Positions 7,567 through 14,533 of a stretch of DNA of 36,805 nt are shown here, piece by piece. A program made the translations under genes and the position numbers. Source of the stretch: Rubrivivax sp. Its GTDB lineage: Bacteria > Pseudomonadota > Gammaproteobacteria > Burkholderiales > Burkholderiaceae_C. Every line of letters begins with the position of its first letter. Position 1 is the stretch's first letter. The notes under the pieces are model-generated. The model did no database searches. It saw nothing but the letters and a program-made list of their open reading frames with translations, and was not told the origin of the DNA. The stretch spans positions 1 through 36,805 of the forward strand of contig JAEUPC010000209.1 of assembly GCA_016789865.1 (NCBI GenBank), given 5' to 3'.

Positions 7567-8924
7567 GCGACCGCCGCGTTCAGACGCGCCGCGCGAGCAG
7601 TGCGCCGGCCCGCGCAGCCGGGCCGGGCGAAGCCCGGCCGCTGTTCCTGCCGTGCCCGCAAGGCGTGGAAGCGCTGCTGGCCGAGGAGGTGCGCACGATG
7701 CCGGGCTTCGGCGAGGGCGGCCAGGGCGTGGAGGGCGGCGAGGGTGCAGAGGCCGGCCGCGGCGGCGTGTACGTCCAGGGCACGCTGGCCGGCGCGATGC
7801 GCCTGAACCTCGAGTGCCGCCTGGCCACCCGCGTGCTGTGGCCGCTGGCCGAAGGGCCCTATCGCGACGAGCACGACCTGTACGAGCTGGCGCGCCAGGT
7901 GCCCTGGACGTTGTGGATCACGCCGGCGCAGACGCTGCGCGTGGACGTGAGCGCCCGCCGTTCGCCGCTGACGAGCCTGAACTTCGCCGCGCTGCGTATC
8001 AAGGACGCCGTGTGCGACCACCTGCGCGAGGCCACCGGCGCGCGGCCCAGTGTCGACGTGCAACGGCCCGACCTGCCGCTGGTGCTGTTCGTCGGCGAGG
8101 ACCACGCGGCGCTGTACGTCGACACGAGCGGCGAGCCGCTGTTCAAGCGCGGCTGGCGCGAGGACACCGGCGAGGCGCCACTGAAGGAGACGCTGGCCGC
8201 GGCGATGCTGGCCGCCACCGGCTGGCGCGGGCGCGCCGAAGACGGGCCGCTGCTCGACCCGATGTGCGGCGCGGGCACCATCGTCATCGAGGCCGCGCAG
8301 CTGGCCTGCGGCATTGCGCCCGGCTCGCAGCGCCGCTTCGCCTTCGAACGGCTGGCCCCGTTCAAGCCGCACCTGCCGGCGTGGCGCGAGATGCAGGCTG
8401 CCGCGCGGGCGCGTGTGCATCCGGCGCGCGTGCCGCTCATCGCCGGGGACGTGAGCTTTCGCATGACCGACTTCGCCGCGCGCAACGCCGAACGCGCCGG
8501 CGTGCGCGCGGCCATCGAGTTCAAGACCGTCGATGCGCTCGAACGCAGCGCGCCGGCCGCGCGCGGCACGATGATCCTCAACCCGCCCTACGGCGAGCGC
8601 ATCGAGGCCAAGGGCCGCGGCAGCGCACGTGGCCTCCCCGCAGAGGGCGGGACGCCTTCGCGTCCAGGCGCCGCCCGCGAAGGCTTCGAGCCCGGCACCG
8701 GCGCGGCCACGTTCTTCGCGTCGCTGGCCGCGCAGTGGAAGCGCGAATACGCCGGCTGGACCGCCTGGGTGCTGAGCCCCGAGATGCGCCTGCCTTCGCT
8801 GATGCGGTTGAAGGAGAGCCGCCGCGTACCGTTGTGGAACGGGCCGATCGAGTGCCGGCTGTTCCGCTTCGATCTCGTGGCCGGCTCGGCACGCGAAGAT
8901 CGTCCTCCGCCGGCGGCGGGCTGA
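7563..8924 (+). CDS. THUMP-domain class I RNA methyltransferase (RlmL N-half type)
   Basis: This is probably a 23S rRNA guanine-N2 methyltransferase of the RlmL/YpsC group, cytoplasmic and using S-adenosylmethionine. The 453-aa protein starts at GTG 7563, overlapping the rpoN stop. A THUMP-like RNA-binding region (about 35-190, with LNLECRLATRVLWPL) precedes the Rossmann methyltransferase. SAM motif I is LDPMCGAGTIVIEAA (about 233-247) and the catalytic motif IV is NPPYGERI (about 340-347). E. coli RlmL is about 700 aa with a second methyltransferase (RlmK); this protein has only the first half. A roughly 30-residue Gly/Arg/Pro-rich insert right after NPPYGERI is encoded by palindromic DNA. 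The exact target base cannot be read from sequence. Confidence 0.88.
   Translation: MSDRRVQTRRASSAPARAAGPGEARPLFLPCPQGVEALLAEEVRTMPGFGEGGQGVEGGEGAEAGRGGVYVQGTLAGAMRLNLECRLATRVLWPLAEGPYRDEHDLYELARQVPWTLWITPAQTLRVDVSARRSPLTSLNFAALRIKDAVCDHLREATGARPSVDVQRPDLPLVLFVGEDHAALYVDTSGEPLFKRGWREDTGEAPLKETLAAAMLAATGWRGRAEDGPLLDPMCGAGTIVIEAAQLACGIAPGSQRRFAFERLAPFKPHLPAWREMQAAARARVHPARVPLIAGDVSFRMTDFAARNAERAGVRAAIEFKTVDALERSAPAARGTMILNPPYGERIEAKGRGSARGLPAEGGTPSRPGAAREGFEPGTGAATFFASLAAQWKREYAGWTAWVLSPEMRLPSLMRLKESRRVPLWNGPIECRLFRFDLVAGSAREDRPPPAAG
8650..8684. repeat. Palindromic element inside the methyltransferase gene
   Basis: Two overlapping inverted repeats occur: GGACGC-CTTC-GCGTCC (8650-8665), and the perfect 9-bp pair GCCTTCGCG (8654-8662) / CGCGAAGGC (8676-8684) with a 13-nt spacer. 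They encode the low-complexity loop after NPPYGERI, where related enzymes have a short linker. This looks like an in-frame inserted palindromic element. Confidence 0.5.
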
Positions 8925-8929
8925 GCTCG

Positions 8930-8944
8930 GCGCGGCGGCCGCGC
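8930..8944. terminator. Hairpin after the methyltransferase gene
   Basis: GCGCGG-CGG-CCGCGC forms a compact 6-bp stem with a 3-nt loop, 5 bases past the stop codon. No T-run follows. It probably ends or stabilises the upstream transcript. Confidence 0.4.
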
Positions 8945-9187
8945 TGGCCGCCCGAACCCGGCGCGTAGGGAATGCCAGGGGCACGAGCCCACGGTCGCGC
9001 GAGGACCGCGATGCAATAATTTGCCGTCGCCATCACGGAGCCGACCTCTTGGACCCCAGTCACCCTCGGTGACCGTCCATCCCAGCTCGAGCGCCGCTGC
9101 ACCGCCCATGCAGCCGCCGCCTGCAGCCAGGGTGGCACGGACTTCGCAGATCCTCCCGCCAACCCCTCGCTGTGAGCGAACGAGCTG
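8945..9187. other. corA leader region
   Basis: This stretch before corA has no gene. It contains an AT-rich island, CAATAATTT (about 9014-9022), unusual in this GC-rich DNA and a possible -10 region. A perfect hairpin GTCACC-CTC-GGTGAC lies at 9059-9073. If transcription starts near the AT-rich island, corA has a leader of about 160 nt. I cannot match it to a known magnesium riboswitch. Confidence 0.3.
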
Positions 9188-10162
9188 ATGCTCAACGTCT
9201 TCACGCTGGCCAACGGCCGGCTGTTCCAGGAAGAGATCGAAAGCGCCGAAGAGCTGGCGCTGTCGCTCGCCCACGTGCAGCCGGTGTGGGTCGACCTGGA
9301 AGCGCCCAGTGCCGAGGAGAAAGGCTGGATCAAGAGCCGATTCGGCCTGACCATCCCCGACGACATCGTCGGAGACGACCTCGAGGAGTCGGCCCGCTTC
9401 TACGAAGAAGACAACGGCGAGCTGCACATCCGCTCGGACTTCCTCATCGACGACCCGACCGCACCGCGCAACGTGCGCGTGGCCTTCATCCTGTTCGACA
9501 AGGTGCTGTTCTCGGTGCACGCCGAAGACCTGCCGGTGTTCCGGCTGCTGCGCCTGCGAGCGCGGCGCATTCCGGCGCTGATCGAAGACGCCAAGGACGT
9601 GCTGCTCAAGCTGTACGACGCCGACGCCGAGTACAGCGCCGACGCGCTGGAGGGCATCTACGACCAACTGGAGCGCGTGAGCGCCCGGGTGCTCAAGGAA
9701 GACGTGAACGACGCCACCGCCGCCGAGGTGCTGGCGGCCATCGCGCGCGAGGAAGACGTCAACGGCCGCATCCGCCGCAACGTCATGGACACACGCCGGG
9801 CGCTGAGCTTCATGATGCGCAGCCGCATGCTCAGCGCCGAGCAGTTCGAGGAAGCGCGCCAGATCCTGCGCGACATCGACTCGCTCGACTCGCACACGGC
9901 GTTCCTGTTCGAGAAGATCAACTTCCTCATGGACGCGGTGGTCGGCTTCATCAACATCAACCAGAACAAGATCATCAAGATCTTCTCGGTGGCCAGCGTG
10001 GCGCTGCTGCCGCCCACGCTCATCGCCAGCATCTACGGCATGAACTTCCGCTTCATGCCCGAGTTGAACCAGGCCTGGGGCTACCCGTTCGCGCTGGCGC
10101 TGATGGCCGCCAGCGTCGCGGCGCCCTTCATCTACTTCCGCCACAAGGGGTGGCTGCGTTGA
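9188..10162 (+). CDS. corA: CorA family magnesium/divalent cation transporter
   Basis: CorA is a homopentameric inner-membrane channel for Mg2+ (also Co2+/Ni2+). The 324-aa protein has the large acidic cytoplasmic N-terminal domain (about 1-250, many D/E), the long stalk helix, and two C-terminal transmembrane segments (about 263-282 and 300-318). The signature YGMNF at 283-287 lies between them. The second segment ends in the basic tail FRHKGWLR expected inside the cell. Length is normal for the short CorA type. The ATG at 9188 fits the conserved start MLNVFTL, and the upstream open frame has no similarity. The stop overlaps the start region of the next gene. Confidence 0.95.
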   Translation: MLNVFTLANGRLFQEEIESAEELALSLAHVQPVWVDLEAPSAEEKGWIKSRFGLTIPDDIVGDDLEESARFYEEDNGELHIRSDFLIDDPTAPRNVRVAFILFDKVLFSVHAEDLPVFRLLRLRARRIPALIEDAKDVLLKLYDADAEYSADALEGIYDQLERVSARVLKEDVNDATAAEVLAAIAREEDVNGRIRRNVMDTRRALSFMMRSRMLSAEQFEEARQILRDIDSLDSHTAFLFEKINFLMDAVVGFININQNKIIKIFSVASVALLPPTLIASIYGMNFRFMPELNQAWGYPFALALMAASVAAPFIYFRHKGWLR

Positions 10163-10728
10163 GCACACGCGGCGGCGTGCCGCGCGCCGGGCGCGCGGCC
10201 CCGCCGTGCCGCTGGCGCCGCGGCCGCCGGGGGCTGTGGCCCGGCCTGCTGGCGGCGCTCCTCGTCGGGCTGGCGCCCGCTCGCGCCGCTGCGCAATTCA
10301 ACATGGTCCCGCCGCCGTTGTGCCGGCCGCCGGCCCCGGCGGCAGTGGCGACGATCGAGGCCTACCGGCTCGAAGCCTCGCGGCACCTGTACGAGTGTTT
10401 CCCCGGCCGCGTCTACCCCGATGAACTGCCCCCGCTCGTCTACGGCATCGTCTCGGTGGAGGCGGAGATCGACGAGCGCGGCCGCGTCACCTCGCTGAGC
10501 GTGGTGCGCAAGCCGGCGGCCGAGGAAGTCGAGCCCTGGGTGCTGGCGGTGCTGCGCCGCGCCGCGCCGTTTCCGGCACCGCTGCGGCTGCCGGGCGGCA
10601 CGGCCCGTTTCGTCGAGACGTTCTTCGTCGATCGTTCGGGCCTGTTCCAGACCCTGTCCCTCACCGAAGGGCAGCGAGGCAGCCCGCCGGCGGAGGTGTC
10701 TGCACCACTGAGCATCCACCCGCAGTGA
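10159..10728 (+). CDS. Secreted TonB C-terminal-like protein
   Basis: This small exported protein has a TonB-C-like fold, and its precise role is unknown. I chose TTG 10159, which overlaps the corA stop, because AAGGGG lies 8 nt upstream. GTG 10150 and GTG 10177 are alternatives. The 189-aa product has a very basic n-region (RWRRGRRG), a hydrophobic stretch (LWPGLLAALLVGLA) and a likely signal peptidase site ARAAA. A TonB-C-like region follows: LVYGIVSVEAEIDERGRVTSLSVVRKP and VEPWVLAVLRRAAPF. It lacks the Pro-rich spacer of true TonB and appears to be periplasmic rather than membrane-anchored. The overlap suggests translation is coupled to corA. Confidence 0.7.
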   Translation: MSTRGGVPRAGRAAPPCRWRRGRRGLWPGLLAALLVGLAPARAAAQFNMVPPPLCRPPAPAAVATIEAYRLEASRHLYECFPGRVYPDELPPLVYGIVSVEAEIDERGRVTSLSVVRKPAAEEVEPWVLAVLRRAAPFPAPLRLPGGTARFVETFFVDRSGLFQTLSLTEGQRGSPPAEVSAPLSIHPQ

Positions 10729-11070
10729 ACCGCGAGGCAGCGCGAGTGGCTGCAAGGCCGCCCGCGCCGCGGAAGAAATGCTGTTGTGCAGCGCCCCCGG
10801 GCGAACGAGGGAGGGAGGGAGGAGGAGGAGAACCGCCCGAGGATTTCGGCCGCCTGCCCGAAGGAGCAAACCGCCGGCCGCACAACAGAGAAACCCTGCT
10901 GCGGTCGGGGAGGCATGGGTCGTAACCCAATGTCAACGCCAACTCCGACCACAGCGTGCGCACACTGTGAGTCGTCGGCTCCGGCGGAAGTTCCCTGCGC
11001 TGGGGCCGAATCCACGCGGCTGGCGAACCCACCCCCTAGAAAGCTGGCGCGCTGCGGCGAGCCTTGGCCG
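10729..11070. other. Convergent intergenic region with purine-rich tract
   Basis: This 342-base gap lies between the TonB-C-like gene (plus) and the GST gene (minus). I see no convincing gene. It has a purine-rich G/A tract (about 10805-10830) and a 9-bp inverted repeat, CTGTTGTGC (10781-10789) / GCACAACAG (10880-10888), about 90 bases apart. A match of that length could arise by chance in a region this size. No clear intrinsic terminator with a T-run is visible on either strand. Confidence 0.4.
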
Positions 11071-11742
11071 TCAGCTGCCCTTGGCCTTCGAGGCGGCCGC
11101 CATCGCCTCCAGATCACGCTTGCGGTCGGCGTTCACGCGCTGCACGGTCGGCCGCTCGCCCAGCAGCTTCAGGTGGGCTTTCCAGTCGATGCCCGCGGCC
11201 GCCAGCAGGTCCTCGCCGAGCACCGCCTTGGTGGCCTGCGCCACGGTGGGCAGCGTGGCGTAGGCCGCGGCGTCGGCCAGCGTGAACTCGCTGCCGGCCA
11301 CGTAGGGCGCGAACCGGGCCAGCCGCTTGAACGCCGGAATGTTGCGCGCCAGTCGCTCGCGCACGCCGGCTTTCGCCTCGTCGCCGACCTTGCCGCCGAA
11401 GAACGCCTCGGCATACAGCTCGCGAGCCACCAGCTCGAGATACAGCTCCATGAACGCGATGAGCTCGCGCACCTTGGCCGCCGCCACCGGATCACGCGGC
11501 ATCAGCGGCGGCTGCGGGTACGCGACCTCCAGGTAGTCGGCGATCACCTGGCTCTCGCACAGTGTGCGGCCGTCGTCGAGCGTGACGTACGGTATCTTGC
11601 CCAGCGGCGTGGCCGCGAGCACCGCCTCGTCCTTGCTGCGCGTGCGTTGCTCCTGCTCGACAAACGGCACGCCCTTTTCCAGCAGCACCAGCTTGACCTT
11701 GTTGTAGTAGTTCGAAAGCGTCATGCCGTGCAGCTTGATCAT
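11071..11742 (-). CDS. Glutathione S-transferase family protein
   Basis: This cytoplasmic GST-fold protein probably conjugates or reduces substrates with glutathione. The 223-aa product has an N-terminal thioredoxin-like domain (MIKLHGMTLSNYYNKVKLVL, then GKIPYVTLDDGRTLCESQVIADYL with the cis-Pro and the glutathione-binding E-S pair). An all-helical C-terminal domain follows, with the N-capping motif region FTLADAAAYATL. The start at 11742 has GGAG about 7 nt upstream in its transcript. It is divergent from ruvB with 61 bases between start codons, so their promoters must overlap or abut. The substrate is not predictable. Confidence 0.9.
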   Translation of the reverse strand: MIKLHGMTLSNYYNKVKLVLLEKGVPFVEQEQRTRSKDEAVLAATPLGKIPYVTLDDGRTLCESQVIADYLEVAYPQPPLMPRDPVAAAKVRELIAFMELYLELVARELYAEAFFGGKVGDEAKAGVRERLARNIPAFKRLARFAPYVAGSEFTLADAAAYATLPTVAQATKAVLGEDLLAAAGIDWKAHLKLLGERPTVQRVNADRKRDLEAMAAASKAKGS

Positions 11743-11790
11743 CGGGTGCTCCGCCGGGGGTGAGAGGTGAGTGCGGATGGTACCGGCGCC

Positions 11791-11796
11791 GATAAT
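11791..11796 (+). promoter_or_regulatory. Candidate -10 box of ruvB (leaderless start)
   Basis: GATAAT lies exactly 7 nt before the ruvB ATG, the same distance as TAGAAT before argS. No Shine-Dalgarno sequence precedes this ATG. Together this suggests transcription begins at or near the A of ATG. The -35 is not recognisable. Confidence 0.45.
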
Positions 11797-11803
11797 CGTC
11801 GCC

Positions 11804-12895
11804 ATGTCGATCCAGACCGACGACTTCGGCGCTGCACGCGAGGGTGGCGCGCCCGGTCCGGCAGGCCGGGCCCGGGTGCTGGGCGCCGCAGCCGCCTCGC
11901 CCAACGAAGAGGCCATCGAGCGCGCGCTGCGCCCCAAGGGGCTGGCCGAGTACGTCGGTCAAGCCAAGGCGCGCGAGCAGCTGGAGATCTTCATCGGGGC
12001 CGCCCGGCAACGCAACGAGGCGCTGGACCACGTGCTGCTGTTCGGCCCGCCGGGCCTGGGCAAGACGACGCTGGCCCACATCATCGCCGGCGAGCTCGGC
12101 GTGAACCTGCGCCAGACCTCGGGGCCGGTGCTGGAAAAGCCCAAGGACCTGGCGGCCATCCTCACCGGGCTCGAACGGCACGACGTGCTGTTCATCGACG
12201 AGATCCATCGCTTGAGCCCGGTGGTCGAGGAGATCCTCTACCCCGCGCTGGAGGACTACCAGATCGACATCATGATCGGCGAGGGGCCCGCGGCGCGCTC
12301 GATCAAGCTCGACCTGCAGCCGTTCACGCTGGTGGGCGCCACCACACGCGCCGGCATGCTCACCAACCCGCTGCGCGACCGCTTCGGCATCGTCGCCCGC
12401 CTGGAGTTCTATTCGGCCGAAGAGCTTTCGCGCATCGTCAAGCGCTCGGCCGGCCTGCTCGAAGTGGCGGTCGACGATCCCGGCGCGATGGAGATCGCAC
12501 GCCGCTCGCGCGGCACACCGCGCATCGCCAACCGGCTGCTGCGCCGCGTGCGCGACTACGCGCAGGTCAAGGCGCACGGCCACATCGATGCACCCACCGC
12601 CGACAAGGCCCTGGTGATGCTCGACGTCGACCCGCTGGGCTTCGACGTGATGGATCGCAAGCTGCTCGAGGCGGTGATCCAGCGCTTCGACGGCGGCCCG
12701 GTGGGGCTGGACAACCTCGCTGCCGCGATCGGCGAAGAGGCCGGCACCATCGAGGATGTGATCGAGCCCTACCTCATCCAGCAGGGCTACCTGCAGCGCA
12801 CGCCGCGCGGCCGCATGGCCACCGTGGCGGCCTGGCGGCACCTGGGCCTCGTGCCGCCCGGCCGGCCGTCTTCGGACGATCTGTTCGGCACTTGA
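11804..12895 (+). CDS. ruvB: Holliday junction branch migration helicase RuvB
   Basis: RuvB is the AAA+ motor of the RuvAB complex that drives branch migration of Holliday junctions in recombinational repair. The 363-aa protein is slightly longer than usual (about 340-350) owing to an Ala/Gly-rich N-terminus. Seen are Walker A GPPGLGKT (81-88), Walker [10 protein letters not shown] (129-137), the sensor 1 region LVGATTRAG, the sensor 2 segment [16 protein letters not shown], and a C-terminal winged helix ending [14 protein letters not shown]. An upstream GTG at 11771 is in frame but precedes the -10-like box, so ATG 11804 is preferred. ruvA and ruvC are not adjacent here, so ruvB stands alone in this window. 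Confidence 0.97.
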   Translation: MSIQTDDFGAAREGGAPGPAGRARVLGAAAASPNEEAIERALRPKGLAEYVGQAKAREQLEIFIGAARQRNEALDHVLLFGPPGLGKTTLAHIIAGELGVNLRQTSGPVLEKPKDLAAILTGLERHDVLFIDEIHRLSPVVEEILYPALEDYQIDIMIGEGPAARSIKLDLQPFTLVGATTRAGMLTNPLRDRFGIVARLEFYSAEELSRIVKRSAGLLEVAVDDPGAMEIARRSRGTPRIANRLLRRVRDYAQVKAHGHIDAPTADKALVMLDVDPLGFDVMDRKLLEAVIQRFDGGPVGLDNLAAAIGEEAGTIEDVIEPYLIQQGYLQRTPRGRMATVAAWRHLGLVPPGRPSSDDLFGT

Positions 12896-13028
12896 GCGGC
12901 GCGCCGGCCGCCGCGGCGTGAACGTCGTCACGCCGGTGGCGCCGGGCTGAACGCCGGCGCACCGAGTTCACACTTCGAAGCCCCTCGCGGCGCTCAAGTC
13001 GCGGCGGCAGCCTGCCGATACCCGGGCA

Positions 13029-13044
13029 TGGCAGTGGCTTCGCG
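13029..13044 (+). promoter_or_regulatory. Candidate sigma-54 promoter of the pilus operon
   Basis: TGGCAGTGGCTTCGCG has GG and GC separated by exactly 10 bases, as sigma-54 requires. It matches the -24 core TGGCA fully and the -12 TTGC in three of four bases. It would start transcription near 13055, about 45 bases before the pilE ATG. A CCCCG-TGTG-CGGGG hairpin lies just after. PilR-RpoN control of pilin genes is known in other bacteria, but control of this operon is inference. Confidence 0.35.
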
Positions 13045-13098
13045 CACCCCGTGTGCGGGGCACCCACGCCCGAACGCTCTCACTACCAGGTGATCGGC

Positions 13099-13539
13099 AT
13101 GGCCCGTCAATGTTCCCGAAGCGCCTCGGCGCGCGGCTTCACGCTCATCGAGCTGCTGGTCGCGATCGCCATCGTCGCCATCCTGGCCGCCGTGGCACTG
13201 CCGGCGTACAGCAACTACACGCAGCGCTCACGCGTGCCGGCCGCCCTGGACGGCCTGAGCGCCTATGCGGTGCGCATGGAGCAGCGCTTCCAGGACACCG
13301 GCAGCTACGCCAACGGCGCGGCGTGCGGCGTGGCCGTGCCGACGGTGAACAACTTCGCCATCACCTGCGCGCTGAGCGGCGGCGGCACCGGCTTCACGGC
13401 CACCGCCACCGGCGCCGGGGCGATGGTCGGCTACACCTTCACCATCAATCACCAGGGCGCGCGAAACACCACCGCACATCCCAAAGGCACGCCGGCCACC
13501 GCCTGCTGGACCACACGGGGGGGCACATGCGACACCTGA
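13099..13539 (+). CDS. pilE: Type IV pilin PilE-like
   Basis: This is a type IV pilus (minor) pilin subunit, inserted in the inner membrane and processed by the prepilin peptidase PilD. The 146-aa protein has a 13-residue basic leader ending G13, the cleavage motif G/FTLIE with the key Glu at +5, and the hydrophobic assembly helix LLVAIAIVAILAAVALPAY. The C-terminal globular part has two pairs of Cys candidates (ACGVA, ITCAL, ACWTT, TCDT). The ATG at 13099 is chosen because AGGTGAT lies about 6 nt upstream. It leads an operon of five further pilus genes and overlaps the next by 13 bases. Order and size suggest the minor pilin PilE rather than the major pilin. Confidence 0.9.
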   Translation: MARQCSRSASARGFTLIELLVAIAIVAILAAVALPAYSNYTQRSRVPAALDGLSAYAVRMEQRFQDTGSYANGAACGVAVPTVNNFAITCALSGGGTGFTATATGAGAMVGYTFTINHQGARNTTAHPKGTPATACWTTRGGTCDT

Positions 13540-14060
13540 TCGCGCGGCGTCACCGGCCTGCCCCACCGCGCGGCCTGTCGCGCGGCCTGTCGCTGGTGGA
13601 GCTGATGGTCACCGTCACCGTGGCCGGCCTGCTGGCCATGGCGGCTTCGCCGCATCTGGCCGACTACATGAACAACTCGCGCCTGCGCGAAGGCGGCAAC
13701 GCACTGCAGGCCGAGGCCCTGTTCGCGCAAAGCGAGGCCATCAAACGCAACCGCGTCGTGCGCCTGACGACCTCGGGCTCGACGATCCAGGTGCTGGAGG
13801 CGCAGGACACCGCGGCCACCACGCTGCTGCGCGAACGCACGCTGGCCGGCGGCGTGACGGCCGCCGCCGCCACGGTCGATTTCTCGCCGCGCGGCTACCT
13901 CGTGGACCGCAGCGTCGCGCCCTCGGTGGAGTTCGTCGCCGCGGCGATCGATCTGTCGCTGCCCGGCGTCACCTGTTCGTCCGACCAGCGCTGCCCCGGC
14001 CTGCGCGTCGATGGCGGCGGCGGCATCCGCCTGTGCGGCAACAAGCTCTCGGGGTGCTGA
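13527..14060 (+). CDS. GspH/FimT family pseudopilin
   Basis: This minor pilin is probably part of the pilus-tip priming complex. The 177-aa protein has a basic leader to G20, processing motif G/LSLVE with Glu at +5 (E25), and the helix LMVTVTVAGLLAMAASPHLADYM. A GspH/FimT-type C-terminal domain follows, with four Cys (TCSSDQRC, LCGNKLSGC). The start ATG lies inside the pilE 3' end, so translation is coupled. The position between pilE and pilV corresponds to fimT/fimU in related operons. Confidence 0.88.
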   Translation: MRHLIARRHRPAPPRGLSRGLSLVELMVTVTVAGLLAMAASPHLADYMNNSRLREGGNALQAEALFAQSEAIKRNRVVRLTTSGSTIQVLEAQDTAATTLLRERTLAGGVTAAAATVDFSPRGYLVDRSVAPSVEFVAAAIDLSLPGVTCSSDQRCPGLRVDGGGGIRLCGNKLSGC

Positions 14061-14062
14061 CC

Positions 14063-14533
14063 ATGACCGCCACAGCACACGCCCCGGCCCGCTGCGCAAC
14101 ACCCGCCCGGCGCCTGCCGGCGCTGGCGGCGGCCCGCGGCGCCGGCCTCATCGACGGCCTTGTCGCGCTGGCCATCCTGGCCTTCGGCATGTTGGCCATG
14201 ACCGGCTTCCAGGGCCGCATGATGGCCCAGACCACCGAGGCGCAGTCGCGCCAGGTGGCCACGCAGATGTCCTCCGAACTGCTGGCCACCGTGCTGGTCG
14301 ACGGCGCCAACGCGGCCTGCTACACGCTGCCGCAGACCGGCGCCTGCACCAACTCCGCCGCCCAGGCCCGCGCCAGCGACTGGCAGGGCCGGGTCGCCAG
14401 CTCGTTGCCCGGCACGGTGGCGAGCACCGCCACGCTGGACGCCGCCACCGGCCGCATGACCGTGGTGCTGAGCTGGACCGGCAAGGACAGCGGCGAGGCG
14501 CGGCGCCTGGAGGCCGTCACCGATGTGCGCTGA
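14063..14533 (+). CDS. pilV: Type IV pilus minor pilin PilV
   Basis: PilV is a minor pilin of the tip/initiation complex. The 156-aa protein has a 26-residue leader and the segment RG/AGLIDGLVALAILAFGMLAMTGFQGRM, which closely fits PilV. The residue at +5 after the expected cleavage site is Asp (D31), where pilins nearly always have Glu; the codon is GAC. The helix and the downstream pattern (QTTEAQSRQVATQM) are otherwise normal. The gene starts 2 bases after the fimT-like stop and its own end overlaps pilW by 11 bases. Confidence 0.88.
   Translation: MTATAHAPARCATPARRLPALAAARGAGLIDGLVALAILAFGMLAMTGFQGRMMAQTTEAQSRQVATQMSSELLATVLVDGANAACYTLPQTGACTNSAAQARASDWQGRVASSLPGTVASTATLDAATGRMTVVLSWTGKDSGEARRLEAVTDVR

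Noticed and set aside
10781-10888. 9-bp inverted repeat in the convergent gap as an integration or terminator site
   Set aside because: The arms are about 90 bases apart, and a match this long is plausible by chance in 342 bases.
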